DNA from: Prunus persica
Lineage: Eukaryota > Streptophyta > Magnoliopsida > Rosales > Rosaceae
Length of the DNA: 64,000 nt
Direction of reading: 5' to 3'
Assembly: GCF_000346465.2 (NCBI RefSeq)
Contig: NC_034010.1
Location: forward strand, 1,672,065-1,736,064
Translations under genes and position numbers: made by a program
Shown here: positions 10,843-22,227 of the stretch, one piece after another
How the letters are laid out: every line of letters begins with the position of its first letter
Position numbering within the stretch: position 1 is the stretch's first letter
The notes under the pieces: generated by a model
What the model was told of the DNA's origin: nothing
Database searches by the model: none
The model's input: the letters and a program-made list of their open reading frames with translations, nothing else

Positions 10843-11441
10843 TAGAGATGACAATGGGTCGGGTAGGGCCCGGGTATGACAATACCATCCTCGTCCCCGC
10901 TCTCCATCCCCGCCCCCGTCCCCGAACCCATCCCCATTTAATAGGTTTCGGGGAATCCTCGTCCCCGTACCCGTCGGGGGACTATCCCCCATACCCGTCC
11001 CGAATCCCCTATTTTTTTTTTGGCATAAAAAATATTTATCATACATTTTAACATTAAGTTTCATATTAAATTATCATTCAACACATCCAAATTAACTATA
11101 AAATTTAACTAAACTATTCAAATCACATCAATATGAAATTCCAGAGAAGGTTTGGAAGAATTAGGAGAGGGAGGTTAACTTAAGGTTAAACATAAATATT
11201 ATACTTATGTATTTATTTATTTGAATACAAACATATATATATTTATTTAAATACAAACATATATATTTTTGGGTCGGGTTCGGGAATGGGGAAGCCAATA
11301 CCATCTCCTCCCCATACTCGTCAGGGATTTTTCAAGTTCGAGGATCTTTATACCTGATACCCATTTGGCCTCGAGATCTCCCCCCGTTAGGGTTGGGGAC
11401 CCGACGGGGACCGGCCCCCACTGGGACTTTTGCCATCCATA
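10843..11441. mobile_element. Non-autonomous hAT-type element, copy 1 (599 bp)
   Basis: Starts TAGAGATGACAA and ends TTGCCATCCATA, imperfect inverted repeats. Flanking 8-mers ACCTAGAT (10835-10842) and ACCCAGAT (11442-11449) differ at one base and fit a hAT 8-bp target duplication. The subterminal regions are rich in CCCCG/CGGGG blocks and the centre is AT-rich. It belongs to the same family as the element at 21606-22174, in opposite orientation. No coding capacity. Confidence 0.85.
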
Positions 11442-11569
11442 ACCCAGATCTCCTCCACATCTCCTCCACCACTACTCTTCAGCCATGACACCTCTCTCAC
11501 CCTTTTTTCCTCTCATACACTCACCCCAATTAGTCCATTTCTCTCCCCTCCTCACCAAATCTCAAACTC

Positions 11570-12051
11570 TGATGTAGAACAGATGGCAGATTTTATTGCG
11601 GTTGAGCTAGAAAAAGGACGTAGCAGGAATTTGCAGATTTGTCGTCTGAGCTCCGATTAGGACGCAAAATACCATTTCGGAAAGGGAACGACACCACGAG
11701 TCAAACTCACTACTTTGCTGTGATGTATGATGGATTTTGGCGTTCTGAGGTCGTTTGGCCTTCCAAAACTGCTTTCAAAGTTTTTAATTATCCGAATAAA
11801 TTCTGTTTTCAGTTTCGGAGTTACGTAGTTAAGTCTCCGAATTAATTCTGTTTTTTCAGTTTTAATGTAATAACTCCCTTGGCAGTTCAAGGGTTGAGAA
11901 TGGTGTATTTAGACAGGTTTGTCTGTCGTTTTTTGATTACCTCAGATTTTAATATAATTTTCCAAAGAGAATTCCTCTTAGTTTCTGGTAGAATCCAGAT
12001 ATCTTGTTACTCAAGGTTTCGCTTGAAACCTTTGTTGTTTGTGCTGCGTCA
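11570..12051 (+). repeat. 5' LTR of the gypsy element
   Basis: 482 bp, TG...CA, same length as the 3' LTR. It differs from the 3' copy at about ten positions, concentrated around 11688-11715 and 11875-11883. Confidence 0.95.
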
Positions 12052-12103
12052 AGTGGTATCAGAGCGGGTTTCTCCCGTCTCGGTATTCTTGTCTTGTCTT
12101 ATT

Positions 12104-15100
12104 ATGGGTGATCGAGAAGCTGATGTCCCAACCCCAATTACCCAAGCGGATCTGGACACTCAAAACCAACGGATCGACAACCTAACCAACCAATTTGGGG
12201 AGATGCGAGAATTGTTGTTGCAAGCTCTTGGTGGCAACAATAGAAGAGGTGGCAGAGATAACGAAAGAAGAGAAGGCAGGGAGGACAATCGAAGAGAAGG
12301 TAGAGATGGCGAGAGAAGAGATAATAGGAGGCAACTTATTCCGGATAGTGAGTCAGAGTCAGAAGAAGAACTTGAAGAACCACCACCACCGGCTAATAAT
12401 CCTCGTAATCGTAATCGTAATTACGAGAATTTTGGCGATTATCGGATTAAAGCAGAAATTCCTAACTTTTGGGGAAATCTGAAGATTGAAGACTTCTTGG
12501 ATTGGCTTGTAGAAGTGGAGAGGTTTTTCGATATTATGGAGGTTCCTGAGCATAAGATGGTGAAGATGGTAGCTTTCCGTCTTAAAGCTACAGCGGCTGT
12601 TTGGTGGGATCAATTGCAAAATTTACGGCAGAGGCAAGGAAAGCAGCGGGTTCGAACATGGCGGAAGATGAAGTCGCTTATGATGGAACGATTCTTGCCC
12701 ACAGATTATGAGCAGATTTTCTACCGTATGTACCTAAGCTGTGCGCAAGGCACCCGTTCGGTTTCTGAATATACCAAGAATTCATGCAAGAAAAAAGGTC
12801 AAAAGGTCAAAAGGTAGAGCGAAACCATTTGACCGAGACTGACAATCAAAAGGTCGCGAGGTATAACAATGGGCTGAAGATTTCCATCCAATAAAAAATT
12901 GGTATGCAGAATTTATGGACTTTGCAAGAGGCGATTAACATGGCGATGAAAGCTGAACTGTTGGAGAAGGAGAAGCGCCAACCCAACTTCCGCAGGAACA
13001 CGACGGAAGCCTCTGAATATGTATTGGTGCTTCTAGTGGTTCATGAGATAAGGGGAAAGCACAGCAGCAGAATCCTGGAGGAATGACAAAACCAGCAACA
13101 GTTGGTCAAAACAAAAACTTCAACGAAGGCAGCAGCCGGAATTACAACAGAGGGCAGCCCCGAAACCAGTCCCAGAATCCGTATGCTAAGCCCATGACGG
13201 ACATATGTTACCGTTGCCAAAAACCAGGGCATCGTTCTAATGTTTGTCCAGAGAGGAAGCAGGCTAACTTGATCGAAGAAGCCGATGAGGATGAGGAAAA
13301 CGATGAAGTCGGGGAAAATGATTATGCAGGGGATGAATTTGCAGTTGAAGAAGGAATGGAGAAGATTACCCTGGTTTTGCAGAGAGTTCTTTTGGCACCA
13401 AAGGAGGAGGGGCAGCGTCATAGTATTTTTCGTTCCCTCTGCTCAATCAAAAACAAGGTTTGTGATGTGATCGTCGACAATGGAAGTTGCGAGAATTTCG
13501 TGTCAAAGAAATTGGTGGAGTATTTGCAGCTATCAACGGAGCCACATGTTAGCCCTTACTCACTAGGTTGGGTTAAAAAAGGCCATTCGGTTCGTGTAGC
13601 TGAGACTTGCCGTGTGCCACTATCTATTGGTAAGCATTACAGAGATGATGTCTTATGTGATGTTATTGACATGGATGCATGCCATATTTTATTAGGGCGC
13701 CCTTGGCAATTTGATGTGGATGCGACTTTCAAGGGACGAGATAATGTAATTCTGTTCTCTTGGAACAACCGGAAAATTGCAATGGCAACTACACAGCCCT
13801 CAAAACAATCTGTTGAGGCCAAGACGAGGAGTTCTAGTTTCCTAACCCTAATTAGCAACGAGCAGGAGTTGAACGAGGCTGTCAAGGAAGCGGAGTGTTT
13901 TTGTCCCTTGGTGTTGAAGGGGTTGTTGAAACTTGGCAGAGGAGAAGGTGACATTCCACAAGATGTGCAGCAGATTTTGTCTCAATTTCAGGAATTACTT
14001 TCTAAAAATCTGCCAAACGAGCTGCCACCTATGCGGGACATACAACACCGAATTGACTTGGTGCCTGGAGCTAGCCTTCCGAATCTGCCCCATTATCGGA
14101 TGAGCCCCAAGGAGAATGACATCCTCAGAGAGCAGATTGAAGAATTACTGCGGAAGGGATTTATCAGGGAGAGTTTGAGTCCCTGCGCAGTTCCCGTTTT
14201 GCTGGTTCCGAAGAAAGACAAGACTTGGCAAATGTGTGTTGATAGCCGAGCAATCAACAAGATAACAGTGAAGTACAGGTTTCCCATTCCGCGGTTGGAG
14301 GATATGCTGGATGTTCTTAGCGGCTCAAAGGTGTTTTCCAAGATAGATTTGCCAAGCGGTTACCACCAGATTCGCATCAGACCTGGCGATGAATGGAAAA
14401 CAGCGTTCAAGAGCAAGGACGGATTATTTGAATGGTTGGTGATGCCATTCGAATTGTCAAATGCGCCTAGCACTTTCATGAGACTCATGAATCAGGTTCT
14501 TCGACCATTTATTGGCTCTTTTGACGTAGTTTATTTCGATGACATCTTAATTTACAGTACCACAAAAGAGGAACATCTTGTGCATTTGAGACAAGTTTTA
14601 GATGTTTTGAGAGAAAATAAACTGTATGTGAACCTAAAAAAATGTACTTTCTGCACAAATAAGCTACTGTTCTTGGGTTTTGTTGTTGGTGAGAATGGTA
14701 TCCAGGTAGATGACGAGAAGATCAAGGCAATCCTTGACTGGCCAGCCCCAAAAATAGTTTCTGAAGTTCGAAGTTTCCATGGTTTGGCCACCTTTTACAG
14801 AAGATTTGTGAGGCATTTCAGCTCAATCGCTGCACCTATCACAGAATGTTTGAAGAAGGGCCGGTTCAGCTGGGGAGAGGAACAAGAGATAAGCTTTGCA
14901 GAGATAAAAGAAAAGCTTTGCACCGCGCCGGTTCTAGCCCTTCCAAACTTTGAGAAGGTTTTCGAAGTTGAATGTGATGCCAGCGGTGTGGGAGTCGGAG
15001 CTGTGCTTTCACAAGACAAGCGGCCAGTTGCGTTCTTCTCTGAAAAGTTGAGCGATGCACGTCAAAAGTGGAGTACTTATGACCAAGAGTTCTATGCGGT

Positions 15101-16699
15101 TGTTCGAGCTTTGAAGCAATGGGAGCACTATCTTATCCAGAAGGAATTTGTTCTGTTTACAGATCATCAAGCGTTGAAGTACATTAACAGCCAGAAAAAT
15201 ATTGATAAGATGCATGCTAGATGGGTGACTTTTTGCAGAAATTTTCGTTCGTTATCAAGCATACTTCCGGCAAGACAAACCGTGTGGCGGATGCGCTGAG
15301 TCGAAGAGCTTCATTGTTAGTCACGCTGACTCAAGAAGTTGTGGGGTTTGAATGTCTGAAGGAATTATATGAAGGTGATGATGATTTCCGGGAAATTTGG
15401 ACTAAGTGCACCAATCAAGAGCCGATGACAGATTACTTTCTTGATGAAGGTTATTTGTTCAAAGGCAACCAGTTATGTATTCCAGTTTCCTCTTTAAGGG
15501 AGAAGCGCATTCGGGACTTGCATGGTGGAGGGTTGAGTGGCCACCTAGGCCGTGATAAAACAATTGCAGGGATGGAGGAGAGATTTTACTGGCCACAGCT
15601 CAAACGAGATGTTGGAACTATTGTGCGCAAGTGCTACACTTGTCAAACTTCGAAGGGGCAGGTACAAAACACTGGATTATATATGCCATTACCAGTGCCT
15701 AACGATATTTGGCAGGATCTTGCTATGGATTTTGTCCTCGGATTGCCCCGAACACAAAGGGGAGTGGACTCTGTATTTGTGGTGGTTGATTGGTTCTCAA
15801 AAATGGCACATTTCATAGCCTGCAAAAAGACTGCTGATGCATCAAATATAGCCAAACTGTTTTTCAGGGAGGTTGTTCGCTTGCATGGGGTCCCTACATC
15901 CATTACATCCGATCGTGACACCAAGTTCTTGAGCCATTTTTGGATCACCTTGTGGAGGCTGTTTGGGACTACTTTGAATCGTAGCAGCACTGCCCATCCC
16001 CAAACCGATGGCCAGACTGAGGTTACAAACCGGACATTGGGCAATATGGTACGCAGCGTCTGTGGAGAGAAGCCAAAACAATGGGATTATGCACTACCGC
16101 AGGTGGAGTTTGCATATAACAATGCAGTCCATAGTGCCACTGGGAAGTCTCCATTTTCCATTGTTTATACTGCTATACCTAACCATGTTGTAGATTTGGT
16201 GAAACTGCCTAGAGGCCAGCAAACTAGTGTGGCAGCGAAAAATTTGGCAGAGGAAGTAGTAGCCGTTCGAGATGAAGTCAAGCAGAAACTTGAGCAAACT
16301 AATGCTAAGTACAAAGCTGCTGCGGATAAGCATAGGCGAGTTAAAGTGTTTCAGGAAGGCGATTCTGTGATGATATTTCTGAGGAAGGAGAGGTTTCCAA
16401 TTGGCACATATAGCAAGCTTAAACCAAAAAAATATGGTCCTTACAAAGTGCTCAAACGGATCAATGATAATGCCTATGTTATTGAGTTACCGGATTCCAT
16501 GGGAATTTCCAATATTTTTAATGTTGCAGATTTATATGAGTTCCGTGAAGATGAGGTCCTTTATCCAGATCATAACTCGGGGTCGAGTTCTTCAGAGGTG
16601 GAGGGGACTGATGTAGAACAGATGGCAGATTTTATCGCGGTTGAGCTAGAAAAAGGACGTAGCAGGAATTTGCAGATTTGTCGTCTGAGCTCCGATTAG
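12104..16699 (+). pseudogene. gag-pol of the CRM-like gypsy element, frameshifted
   Basis: Encodes capsid and replication proteins of the retrotransposon. The gag start is taken at 12104, just after the primer-binding site. The capsid region (about 12440-12780) contains the [22 protein letters not shown] segment. A CCHC zinc knuckle lies at 13206-13247. The protease carries a variant D-N-G-S active site at about 13475. Reverse transcriptase has YFDDILIYS (about 14533), RNase H has ECDASG (about 14970), and integrase has an HHCC finger (about 15519-15650) followed by D, D and E at about 15730, 15915 and 16020. Breaks: a frame change near 12775, a TAA near 12890, another frame change near 13015-13080, and a one-base shift in a T run near 15230. 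The last frame stops at 16697-16699, about 90 bp inside the 3' LTR. No chromodomain was recognised by eye. Confidence 0.92.
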
Positions 16700-17090
16700 G
16701 ACGCAAAATACCATTTCGGAAAGGCAACGATGCCACGAGTCAAACTCACTGCTTTGTTGTGATGTATGATGGATTTTGGCGTTCTGAGGTCGTTTGGCCT
16801 TCCAAAACTGCTTTCAAAGTTTTTAATTATCCGAATAAATTTTGTTTTCAGTTTCGGAGTTACGTAGTTAAGTCTCCGAATTAATTCTGTTTTTTCAGTT
16901 TTAATGTAATAACTCCCCTGACAGTTCAAGGGTTGAGAATGGTGTATTTAGACAGGTTTGTCTGTCGTTTTTTGATTACCTCAGATTTTAATACAATTTT
17001 CCAAAGAGAATTCCTCTTAGTTTCTGGTAGAATCCAGATATCTTGTTACTCAAGGTTTCGCTTGAAACCTTTGTTGTTTGTGCTGCGTCA
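16609..17090 (+). repeat. 3' LTR of the gypsy element
   Basis: 482 bp, TG...CA, followed by the target duplication AACTC at 17091-17095. Its first 91 bases also encode the integrase C-terminus and stop codon. Confidence 0.95.
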
Positions 17091-17291
17091 AACTCTAAAA
17101 TCCTCATCTTTCCCTAAAATTTTATTGGTTGTCTACTAGTTTGGTGCTGTTGTTTCTCCCTTACAACCCATCCTCAGACTTGAGATCTTGATATGGAGGT
17201 GTGGGCACTGTAGTTTAATGGTCAGTTTTGACATGGATTGCTTGAGCATGATTCATGTTGGTGGTTTGTTTTCCTAATCTACACTTTACAG

Positions 17292-17470
17292 GTAGGGTGG
17301 CAATGGGTCATGTCGTGTCGAGATAATAAACGTGTTAAGAATGCTCAACCCGAACCCGACCCATTTAATAAATGTGTCGTTTTGGGTTCGGGTATTCTTA
17401 AACAGGTTACCTGGTTAATAACCTGTTTAATAAAAAGAACCATAAACTTCAATGACCCTTGATTAATTAA
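17292..17470. mobile_element. Relic of a hAT-type MITE (one end only)
   Basis: Begins TAGGGTGGCAATGGGTC, the terminus style of the hAT elements at 10843 and 21606, and continues with CCCGAACCCGACCC-type text. No matching right end (TTGCCACCCTA) was seen, so it is treated as truncated. Confidence 0.45.
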
Positions 17471-17559
17471 AAAATTTATTTCATTAAAAAAAACAAGGTA
17501 CTTCATCACTAAAAATTAAAAATTAAAAAGGGAAAAAAAATATAAAAACAAAAACAACA

Positions 17560-18150
17560 TCATCATGACACGCTTCATGTTTCCACAACATGAGACTTTA
17601 GTTTGGCCCTCTGGACCTCCTATGTTGAGTTTTCACGCACCTCTTCTTGGGGCTCATCACTTGAGCATCCAAAGATCACCCTCTTCCCTTTCGCAAAAGT
17701 CCTCTCGTGATCTCGCTTATGCTTCCCTGGGTTATCCAAAGCCTCTAGCTACTCTTGCATGTCTGTAGAGTAAAAATCTACCATCTTTGATAGCTTTTTA
17801 TTATTTTCTTACAATATTTCAAGCTGATGTCACATCTCCTCCAACGTCTTTGCCCTTTCCCTTTTCAATCTCCTTATAACACTCTGACAATCTTCAACCA
17901 AATTCTGTTCTGCCACCAACTGAGCTCTTAGCACTTGCACCTCATAGGATTTCACAATGAGGCGATGACCTACACTTGCGACTGATCGCACTTTGCACCC
18001 TCAGTGCCATGGCTTCACTCACCATTCAATTATCATCCCTTGTTCCTAGCACACTCACATCCCTGGGACTTACCAAACTCCTCGCAAATTCAATGGCAAC
18101 ATCGTTGTCAAGGAGTAATGAGTCGTTTACTGTAACTGGTCCTCATGAGG
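17560..18150 (-). pseudogene. Degraded coiled-coil coding relic, unrecognised
   Basis: Read on the minus strand, this stretch gives coding-like segments such as LLDNDVAIEFARSLV, SEAMALRVQSA, VLRAQLVAEQNLVEDCQS and NNKKLSKMVDFYSTDMQE, in more than one frame and with stops. The later part looks like an alpha-helical coiled coil rich in Gln, Glu and Lys. I do not recognise the family; a transposon-associated protein is possible. The several frame changes make it a pseudogene. The plus-strand ORFs across it are shadows. Confidence 0.45.
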
Positions 18151-18159
18151 AAGCAAAGT

Positions 18160-19560
18160 AGGGCATCCACACTGGTGCAGCCCTTTGTCCCCATGTCTGA
18201 GTTGGTGGAGCCAGGTTTAGATCAAGAGAAAATGGGAAGGAAGGCACTATTTTATTTATGAGTTGGAGGAGATAAGTTTAGATAGAGAGAAATGGGAAGG
18301 AAGAAAATTGGTGGAGCTAGGTTTTATTTATTTATTTATTTGTTTTTTTTGAGTTGTGATATTTTTCTCCCCTTGTTTCCTTTTATAGACCTCCATTATG
18401 GCACCCGTTTCTGATTTTTCCCACGTTCCTCGAGCTCCACACCCGTAATTTCAGGCTTTCTACCTCGAGCTCTACGTTTCCATCATTATCTTGGAGCTGT
18501 TGACACGTCTCACAAACCCACTTCCATTCCATAATTTCCTCTTCTCTTTTCTCATAATTTCCACTTCGAGATTTACGGGTGAGGAGACAACTGTCACCTG
18601 TAATTTATCCTTCTCTGTTTTTGCTTCGGGATTTATGAAGCTCAAGCTAGGCTTGAAGATCTAATATATGGATGCGTTTCGCAAATTTTTGTTCTCCAAC
18701 AACAGGTTAATATCGATTTATATTCAAATTATATATATATAAACCTATTAGGTGTTCAAATTGAACATATATGCTTTAGCTTTGAATTGTAGGTGGTCAA
18801 CTTAGAAGCACAGTTAGTTTCCCTCCAGGATCAAGTAGCTCAAAGCTTTTTGTATGGCTCTGTTGTAGACTACGGGTTCCCTTTGTTGGTTCCCCTGAAC
18901 CTTCTTCTTCTTCTTCTCACTACGGCCGCTTGTCGTTTCTAGGGTTTGATTTGAGGGTTTTTGTTTCTTGGGAGTTTTTGTTGTTGTTTAGGGCCTAAAT
19001 TATTTGTATTTTGGATTGAGCTTTTATTTTGTTGAGCCCTTGTTTTTAATTTTTTGACTTTTGTATTGGATTTTTATGTAACTCTCTATGATAATAACAT
19101 GTTCGTTCATTTGACCCAAAAAAAAAGAGTATCATTTATTATATTTTTAGCACGTTTGACGAAATCAAACTCATCATCTCTTGAATGGATTTGGTGTTGT
19201 GGAATAGAGTATATTAGCACTATTTTTGGTTGTTAAATAAAGTGTATTTAGTTAATTTTATATTTTAATTTAAATATTAAGATGTGCTTAATTAATTTTA
19301 AAGTTTATTTAACAATACTTTTAAATAAGTAGAGGATCGGATCCAAGTGGAAAAAGTATGTCTTGATTTTGAGGGATAAGGTATAAGGAAACAGATGACA
19401 CGCCTCTGGAATCTTGGATTTTCCAAATCTTTTATATATATTTATATATATATATATTTTTTTTTACCCAAAAATATTTATATATGTTTTTTTAAATAAT
19501 TATAATAATAGTCTAGGAGCTGTACGAAGAGAAAGACAATCTTGAATCTTCATTGATTGT
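18160..19560. other. Unassigned intergenic DNA
   Basis: A TTTA run lies near 18325-18345 and a TTC run near 18903-18915, with AT-rich stretches after 19230. A leader-like or LINE-like stretch (18800-19080) contains gtttctagggtttgatttg but no supporting ORF. No gene is called. Confidence 0.4.
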
Positions 19561-19672
19561 CTATCAACTTTGTAAAGGCTTTTGACTCACTGACTCGCTG
19601 TCTGGTTGGTAGAGAGTAGAGACGTACATAAAGCCATTCCTCTCGAAACCCCACTCATCTCAAACCCCAAAC

Positions 19673-19770
19673 CCGCTGTCAAATCCCAGGGCTTAATCCT
19701 AGACAGGCGGTGGAAATTATCAAGCTGGAGTACGGTAGGAGCAGAGGGAATTTCCGGTGGAGCGGTGAAA
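19673..19770 (+). other. Nuclear plastid DNA: plastid 16S rRNA fragment
   Basis: About 98 bp closely match the plastid small-subunit rRNA around the GTCAAATCCCAGGGCTTAA, GACAGGCGGTGGAAA and GTGGAGCGGTGAAA stretches. It is only a scrap of the roughly 1.5-kb gene, with several substitutions, and is not a functional rRNA. It ends abruptly at gcggtgaaa, after which nuclear sequence rich in CCCC and CCCTAAA follows. Bacterial contamination is unlikely because it is embedded in plant repeats. Confidence 0.85.
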
Positions 19771-19789
19771 TTCCCCTTCCCCAACCCCA

Positions 19790-19814
19790 AAACCCTAAAC
19801 CCTAAACCCTAAAC
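19790..19814 (+). repeat. Interstitial telomere-type repeat
   Basis: About three and a half units of CCCTAAA, the plant telomere repeat, lie 20 bp beyond the plastid rRNA scrap. Short interstitial telomere tracts are known products of break repair and also occur in some plant promoters. Confidence 0.8.
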
Positions 19815-19856
19815 TCCCCCCAAAAAGCCGCTCCACATTTAATTATGTCTATCATG

Positions 19857-20427
19857 TTAGGGGTAATTACAATTTTGGCCAGCGAACTTTTAATTTTTCA
19901 ATTTTGGTCATCACACTTTGCATTGTCAACAAATTAAGTCCAATTAGAGTATTCCGTCAGTTTCAGCGTATGTGCTGCGTGCGTGCATGTGCAATCTTAT
20001 AAAAGTAAAAATATGATAGAATAGCTAAATAGTAATAAAATAAAATAAAAGTCTATAATAGCTAAATGTTATAAAAGTTTAAATATGACAGAATTCTTAA
20101 AGAAGGAATTTTTAGGATCACGTTTAGTATTTCTTAATTAATTACGACACTCTTCATGGAAAAAAAAATAAAAATTCCCCAACACTTTCTCGTTCTTGAT
20201 GAATAGTTAACTAGGAAGGATGAGAATCACACAGTAAACAGTTAAGTAGATCATCCTGCTAATAAGTAGATTATAAAAGTGACAATTAAGAGATGCTAAA
20301 AGAAAATTTTAAAAGGGACAGTTACGATATTTTGTATATTGTTTTATCTATTTTGTATAATGGGATTGATTGATCACTCAAATTGTCTCTTTAGAACAAT
20401 GCCCACCCCAAACTAGGATATTGTTAA
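19857..20427. other. MULE-type terminal sequence and promoter-like copy
   Basis: 19857-19950 has the look of a single Mutator-type terminus (aattacaattttggcc, then aattttggtcatcac); no partner end was found. About 20020-20280 is a partial, diverged copy of the segment found upstream of the BAHD pseudogene (about 24540-24770). Confidence 0.4.
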
Positions 20428-21194
20428 GGGCATGTTTACGTATCAGTAATGGGTATGGGAGGAAAGTGAATGATTTCCTTTCCTGACTTCCCCTGCCTTT
20501 ACTTGCAATCAGGAATGAAAAAATAAGTGGGCCCACCTCAAAATCCGTAATCACATCCCCTCAGAACAAGGTATCAGATCAACTAGGGGGGAGTTGTCGA
20601 TACAATTCCCATTCCTGTTTTCTCTTACTAACTTCCAAAAATACCATTACCACTTTACCATAATTCCAAAACACCCCAAACCCTAAAAACTCACACCAAA
20701 AAGTTCCAAGATGCTCCAACTAAAAAATAAGAACTCATTTCCAAGAAGTTCCATGTATTTAATGTATGAAGATTATGCAAGTTATTATTATTTGATTGTT
20801 TACTAGTTATGTAGATGAAAGATATATATTTATTGGATCAATTTCATTGAACTGGGCTCTTGCTGTTCATCTTGTTCAGCATATTGATTCCTCATGTTTG
20901 CACCGCCTTACTGGTTTGCTGCAGGATTAGTTTGGTCTCCTTAGCCAATTTGAGAATTATATATGTGCTGTGGTGAAAATGTGCAGGGCATTTTAGTAAT
21001 CAAATTAATTTGGATTTTGATTCATGAAAATTAGTAAACAATAACAATAGGAATCAACCTCATTCCTTTGCTAATTCCATATGTTTAGTAAACAGCTTAA
21101 TGTGAATGATTCTTCCCATACCGATTTAGTAGTTCTCCGATTCCTAAATCCTCTAATTCCTTACTTTCTCCATTACTGATACGTAAACATGCCC
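20428..21194. mobile_element. Harbinger (Tourist-type) MITE, 767 bp
   Basis: The terminal 25 bases form a perfect inverted repeat (20428-20452 and 21170-21194) beginning GGGCATGTTTACG. TAA flanks both sides (20425-20427 and 21195-21197), the PIF/Harbinger 3-bp target duplication. No coding capacity. The perfect TIR suggests a relatively young copy. Confidence 0.92.
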
Positions 21195-21605
21195 TAAGTT
21201 AATTGTGGCTCCATTGTTGCTCTTGACAAAAGGGGGCTGTCAATTGTACATGTATTTAAAATTAACAATAGACACAAATTCAAAACAATAGCTTTTTATT
21301 TTGGTCCAAAACAGTAGCTAGTCTTTTTTTTTTTTTTTTTTTTTGGGTAAACAAAAAACAATGTAGTCTTTATTTTTGTAGTAGTGCATGTCATTATTTA
21401 ATAGTCTAATTAATAAAGCGACTAATTTGTATGTTTTTCTTAAAGTGAGGTATTTACATGCAAAATTTTCACAGTTAGGTATCAATTTGAAACGACCCCT
21501 AAAGATGGGGTACTTTTATGTAGTTAATCTTTTATTTTTATTTTTATTTTTATCTTTTATATAAGCACGTTATTGGGACAAGAGGAAACCAACTAGGAAC
21601 TCGAG

Positions 21606-22174
21606 TAGGGATGGCAAATATCTTCGTGGGGCGGGCCTCCGTTGGGTCCCCAACCCTAACGGGAGGAGATTTCGGGGCCAAACGAGTATAGGGTACAGGG
21701 ATCCTCGAACTTGAAAAATCTCTGACGGGTATGGGAATGGGATGGTATTGGCGTCCCCATCTCCGAACCCGACCCGAAAATATATATGTTTATATTTAAA
21801 TAAATAAATATATAATTATAATATTTATGTTTAACCCTAAGTTAACCTCCCTCTCCTAATTCTTCCTAATCTTCTGTGGAATTTCATACTAATGTGATTT
21901 TGAATAGTTGAGTTGAACTTTATAGTTAATTTGGATGTGTTGAATGATAATTTAATATGAAACTTAATGTAAAAATGTATGATAAATATTTTTTATGCAA
22001 AAAAATCGGGGATTCGGGGCAGGTATGGGGGATAGTCCCCCGATGGGGATGGGAACAGGGATTCCTCGAAACCTATTAAACGGGAATGAGTTCGGGGATG
22101 GGGGCGGGGATGGAGAGCGGGGACAAGGATGGTACTGTCATACCCGGCCCTTACCCAACCCGTTGCCATCCCTA
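21606..22174. mobile_element. Non-autonomous hAT-type element, copy 2 (569 bp)
   Basis: Terminal inverted repeats TAGGGATGGCAA and TTGCCATCCCTA. Flanking 8-mers AACTCGAG (21598-21605) and AACTTGAG (22175-22182) differ at one base. It has the same internal architecture as copy 1 at 10843-11441, inverted. It splits a promoter-like duplicated segment whose halves can be followed on both sides. Confidence 0.9.
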
Positions 22175-22227
22175 AACTTGAGTTTAGTGGAGGGCGTGAG
22201 CAACAAGTTTCTTAAGTAATAAGGAAA

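Larger units (their letters stand above)
11570..17090 (+). mobile_element. Ty3/gypsy LTR retrotransposon, CRM-like
   Basis: A complete element in structure: two 482-bp LTRs beginning TG and ending CA, a perfect 5-bp target duplication AACTC (11565-11569 and 17091-17095), a primer-binding site TGGTATCAGAGC at 12054-12065 matching initiator Met-tRNA, and a purine-rich tract (about 16594-16607) just before the 3' LTR. Domain order gag, protease, reverse transcriptase, RNase H, integrase identifies Ty3/gypsy. The gag type and an integrase frame running into the 3' LTR suggest the CRM lineage of chromoviruses. About ten differences between the LTRs (roughly 2 percent, counted by eye) indicate a fairly recent insertion. 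The coding region is frameshifted. Confidence 0.95.

Noticed and set aside
12359..12619. Minus-strand ORFs within the gypsy gag-pol
   Set aside because: Shadows of the plus-strand coding frame; the same applies to 13041-13421, 13637-13954, 15643-16044 and similar.
19587..19812. Overlapping ORFs on both strands
   Set aside because: They lie over plastid rRNA and telomere-repeat sequence, not a gene.
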